From NCBI RefSeq assembly GCF_000430705.1, contig NZ_AUMN01000003.1, forward strand, positions 236,654 to 300,653: DNA of 64,000 nucleotides, written 5' to 3'. Of this stretch, positions 61,490 to 64,000 are shown piece after piece. Below the pieces are notes generated by a model. The model worked only from the letters and a program-made list of their open reading frames with translations, was not told the origin of the DNA and did no database searches. Position numbers and translations under genes: made by a program. How positions within the stretch are numbered: position 1 is the first letter of the stretch; every line of letters begins with the position of its first letter. Origin of the DNA: Arthrobacter castelli DSM 16402. Its GTDB lineage: Bacteria > Actinomycetota > Actinomycetes > Actinomycetales > Micrococcaceae.

Positions 61490-62092
61490 TCAGCGGCTGT
61501 GTCTACCGTTCCAAGGTGAAAGGGTGTGTGCGATGCTGATTGCGTTCGCGAGCCACTGATGCGCTGTCGAGTCCAGTCGCGGGATCACCAATTCCCGATC
61601 AGCAACGTCTTTCGGCGTCGGGGCTTTACTCTTCCAAAGCAACTGAATCTCGGGGGCGACGATACGTAGGCCATCGACGGTGAGGACCGCTTGGTTCCAG
61701 GATGCGGTGACATCGTGGCAACGCCGATACTTCCATTGCTCGCCGTCTCCGCCCTCCAGGTTGACCTGGAGACACCATTCGCCGGTGCGGTCGTCGAGAC
61801 ACCAGATGTTGTTGACGCTTTCCCCGGCACTTGCCTGGTTGAGCGGCGTCAGAAGCCCATCCTCGGCGGCATAGAGGCAAAGCCAGAGTGGCAGCTGTGA
61901 GGCGAAGTCGGGCCATTGCCCTCGAAGAACGCTGACATCGACGTCGGCGTGCTGCCTGGACTGGAATCCGAGCCAGGCGTCCAGGGCAACGCCGCCGGAT
62001 AACCACGCCGGACCATCGAGCACAAGAGGGCGGACATCAGCGACAGATAGCGGCCGCCAGGTGCGGGCTGGCGAATCGAATTGATCGCACAT
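61490..62092 (-). CDS. nucleotidyltransferase-fold protein (AadB/AbiEii-like)
   Basis: 200 residues. WLSGGVALDAWLGFQSRQHA followed by DVDVSVLRGQW has the spacing of the GG...DxD nucleotidyltransferase core. WKYRRCHDVTASWNQAVLTV and LDSTAHQWLANAISI follow. Such proteins occur as antibiotic nucleotidyltransferases and as AbiE-like toxins. No partner is visible. The 189-base gap upstream of its 3' end is empty. Confidence 0.7.
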   Translation of the reverse strand: MCDQFDSPARTWRPLSVADVRPLVLDGPAWLSGGVALDAWLGFQSRQHADVDVSVLRGQWPDFASQLPLWLCLYAAEDGLLTPLNQASAGESVNNIWCLDDRTGEWCLQVNLEGGDGEQWKYRRCHDVTASWNQAVLTVDGLRIVAPEIQLLWKSKAPTPKDVADRELVIPRLDSTAHQWLANAISIAHTLSPWNGRHSR

Positions 62093-62130
62093 GCAATCAC
62101 GGTACGGGTTTAAGCGAAAGCTCGGAAGGC

Positions 62131-62526
62131 GATCCCGGACTAGACGGGCACTCCAACGGTGCGGAGCAGGTGGCCGTGCGTGCCCGCGACGCGGGGTTCG
62201 AGGTCGTCTACCAGGGGATCCGGCTGACCCCGGAGCAGATCGTCTCGGCGGCGGTCGCCGAGGACGTGCACTGCGTGGGGCTCTCCATCCTGTCCGGCTC
62301 CCACATGTCGCTGGTGCCCGACGTGCTCGACGGGCTGCGCGAGGCTGGCCTGGACGACGTGCCGGTGATCGTGGGCGGGATCATCCCCTACGCGGACGCC
62401 CAGCGCCTCACCGAGCAGGGCGTCGCGGCGGTGTTCACGCCCAAGGACTTCGGGCTCACCGAGATCATGGGCGGCATCGTGGCCGAGATCCGCAAGGCCA
62501 ATCATCTGGAGCCCCACGCCGGGTGA
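62131..62526 (+). pseudogene. cobalamin-binding domain fragment of a MeaA/acyl-CoA mutase
   Basis: 131 residues beginning mid-domain at DPGLDGHSNGAEQVAVRARD (the cobalamin DxHxxG motif), then VHCVGLSILSGSHMSLVPDV, VPVIVGGIIPYADAQRL and AAVFTPKDFGLTEIMGGIVA. This is the C-terminal part of an ethylmalonyl- or isobutyryl-CoA-mutase-like protein. The catalytic barrel and a start are missing. Confidence 0.8.
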
Positions 62527-62584
62527 GCACGGTCTGCGTCGCTGAGGGGTGTTCAGGCGTCTCCGGAGGCACTACCATAGGCTG

Positions 62585-63001
62585 ATGGCCTCTCGACTCA
62601 ACCCCTACCTGAGCTTCGATGGCGACGCGGGCGACGCGCTGGCCTTCTACCAGCACGTGTTCGGTGGCGACTTGCGGGTCAACCGGTTCGGGGCCTTCGG
62701 CACCGACGACCACGGCATGGCCGACAAGGTCATGCACGGCCAACTGGAGACGACATCCGGCTTCATCCTGATGGCCGCCGACATGCCTCCGGGGGAGGAG
62801 CGGCGGCCAGGCAACGACCTTGCGGTGAGCCTGGGCGGAGACGATGCGGAGGACCTGCGCGGCTACTGGCGGGCACTCAGCGCCGGCGGAACCGTGACTG
62901 TCGCCCTCGAGAGGCAGCCGTGGGGCGACGAGTTCGGGATGTGCCGGGACAAGTTCGGCACGTCGTGGATGGTCGACATCGCCCGGACCGCACCCGGCTG
63001 A
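62585..63001 (+). CDS. VOC/PhnB-like glyoxalase-fold protein
   Basis: 138 residues: LNPYLSFDGDAGDALAFYQH, VFGGDLRV, MHGQLETTSGFILMAADMPP, LAVSLGGDDAEDLRGYWRAL and KFGTSWMVDI. This is the PhnB-like 3-demethylubiquinone-methyltransferase-type VOC fold. Complete. Common, of unknown substrate. Confidence 0.9.
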   Translation: MASRLNPYLSFDGDAGDALAFYQHVFGGDLRVNRFGAFGTDDHGMADKVMHGQLETTSGFILMAADMPPGEERRPGNDLAVSLGGDDAEDLRGYWRALSAGGTVTVALERQPWGDEFGMCRDKFGTSWMVDIARTAPG

Positions 63002-63150
63002 CCGAAACTCGCTCGACCAGCCTCGGCATCCGAAGCGATCGCAGATCCAGTGCGCCATGATCGCCACGGTCAGGCACACGAGGGTGCTGCGTGGACGCGG
63101 CATCATAAGCCGGGATCTGCTGGTCAGGGCGGTGCGGATACGGTTTCGTC

Positions 63151-63489
63151 GTGCCGGTGGAGTTTCTGACCGATGAGCAGGCGGAGTCGTACGGGACGTT
63201 TCGGGTAGAGCCGACTCGTCCGGAGTTTGAGCGGTTCTTCTTCCTCGACGACGAGGACCGTCGACTGATCGGCAAACGCCGTGGTGATCATTCGCGCCTG
63301 GGGTTTGCGTTGCAGGTGTGCACGGTGCGCTACATCGGGTTGTTCCTGGCTGATCCACTGGATGTGCCATGGCCGGTGGTGGAGTACCTGGCCGGGCAGT
63401 TGGGCGTCGATGACCCTTCGGTGGTCAAGCGCTACACCGAGCGGCAGATGACGCCGTACGAGCATGGGTTTACGGGATGGGATAGATAA
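63151..63489 (+). pseudogene. Tn3-family transposase, N-terminal fragment
   Basis: 112 residues of the DUF4158 domain (VEFLTDEQAESYGTFRVEPT, FERFFFLDDEDRRLIGKRRG, RLGFALQVCTVRYIGLFLAD, RQMTPYEHGFTGWDR). A full Tn3 transposase has about 1000 residues; the DDE domain is missing. It shows a past Tn3-type insertion. Confidence 0.85.
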
Positions 63490-63523
63490 TCCAATGCCGC
63501 GGGGCATAGCCGATAATGTACGT

Positions 63524-64000
63524 ATGGAGTACGTGTCCAAAGTGCCGCCGCCGCCGTTGGACGGGCTGATCGATGACCTTTACTACCTGGAGGGGTCGCC
63601 GCCGTACCCCCGGCTGATGCTGCCGCCGTCGCCGGCGGCGTTCCTCGTCGTCAACCTCGGGGCGCCGTTCCTCATCCGCGCCGGCACCGACATCGACACG
63701 GCCGAGTACGCCGACGGCTGCGTGGTCACCACGCCCAGCCGCGCGCTGGAGTTCGGCTACCCGCCTTGGACCCGGTCCGTCGGCGTGCACTTCAAGCCGT
63801 GGGGGTCGGCGCCGTTCTTGCCGATGCCCGTGGCTGAGCTGTGTGACCGACCGGTTATGTTGGAGCAGGTCTGGGGCCGGCACGCCGTCGCTGAGCTGCG
63901 AGACCGGCTGGCCACGGCGGACGGACCGCATGAGATGCTGACGCTGCTCGAGGATGAGCTGCTGCGACGGCTGCGCGAGACCGCCGGCCTGGGGCTCGTC
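63524..64000 (+). CDS. AraC-like regulator, N-terminal part (DUF6597-like; cut by window edge)
   Basis: ATG 63524 opens a frame still open at the right edge (159 codons). DGLIDDLYYLEGSPPYPRLM, PSPAAFLVVNLGAPFLIRAG, VVTTPSRALEFGYPPWTRSV and GVHFKPWGSAPFLPMPVAEL match the ligand domain found before AraC helix-turn-helix domains. The DNA-binding part would lie beyond the window. Confidence 0.75.
   Translation, partial: MEYVSKVPPPPLDGLIDDLYYLEGSPPYPRLMLPPSPAAFLVVNLGAPFLIRAGTDIDTAEYADGCVVTTPSRALEFGYPPWTRSVGVHFKPWGSAPFLPMPVAELCDRPVMLEQVWGRHAVAELRDRLATADGPHEMLTLLEDELLRRLRETAGLGLV

Overview
The window is high-GC actinobacterial DNA and most resembles a Micrococcaceae (Arthrobacter-like) chromosome. 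The clue is the chromosomal order xseB-xseA / membrane protein / ispH / rmuC / ychF, together with an ECF42 sigma factor next to a DGPF protein and several osmoprotectant transporters. Genus assignment is inference from gene order and protein style only.

Layout: 1-13 kb holds catabolic and regulatory genes (ECF42 module, a broken FAD monooxygenase, a TrxR-like oxidoreductase, a His-rich methyltransferase, an XRE-cupin regulator, AlaX, an Lrp/MFS pair, a FemX-like ligase, an orphan histidine kinase). 13.4-15.8 kb has an ArsR-type regulator behind a 14-bp iteron array, then rsgA. 15.9-19.6 kb is a four-gene glycine betaine-type ABC importer. 19.7-26.9 kb is housekeeping (aminotransferase, xseBA, ispH, rmuC, ychF).

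The striking part is 26.9-46.05 kb. The last ~30 bases of ychF (encoding VEFRFNV-stop) recur 12 times, always in the ychF orientation, and cut the region into 11 modules of about 0.56-5.8 kb. Eleven copies are close matches and one (R12) is decayed. The modules carry toxin-antitoxin pairs (VapBC, PhD-VapC, MNT-HEPN, HigBA), single accessory genes (GNAT, DUF1801, RibD-like reductase), regulator/enzyme pairs and a Tat-exported multicopper oxidase operon. Several modules are decayed copies of one another. The repeats differ mostly at synonymous positions (all four of CGC/CGG/AGA/AGG for one Arg; TGA or TAG stops), as if each were once the working 3' end of a ychF gene. I read this as serial insertion of small elements at ychF, each bringing its own ychF tail. 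No recombinase is encoded inside the array.

46.1-49.8 kb is an operon of small secreted-toxin-like or type VII-associated-like proteins. 50-56.5 kb has YefM-YoeB, two BCCT carriers, an ArfB-like factor and a further VapBC. 56.5-59.3 kb has a CocE-like hydrolase divergent from an MBL-fold hydrolase. 59.3-61.3 kb is a ruined P450-ferredoxin-reductase set. 61.5-64 kb is a junkyard with a nucleotidyltransferase, a cobalamin-domain fragment, a VOC protein, a Tn3 transposase fragment and the start of an AraC-like regulator cut by the window edge.
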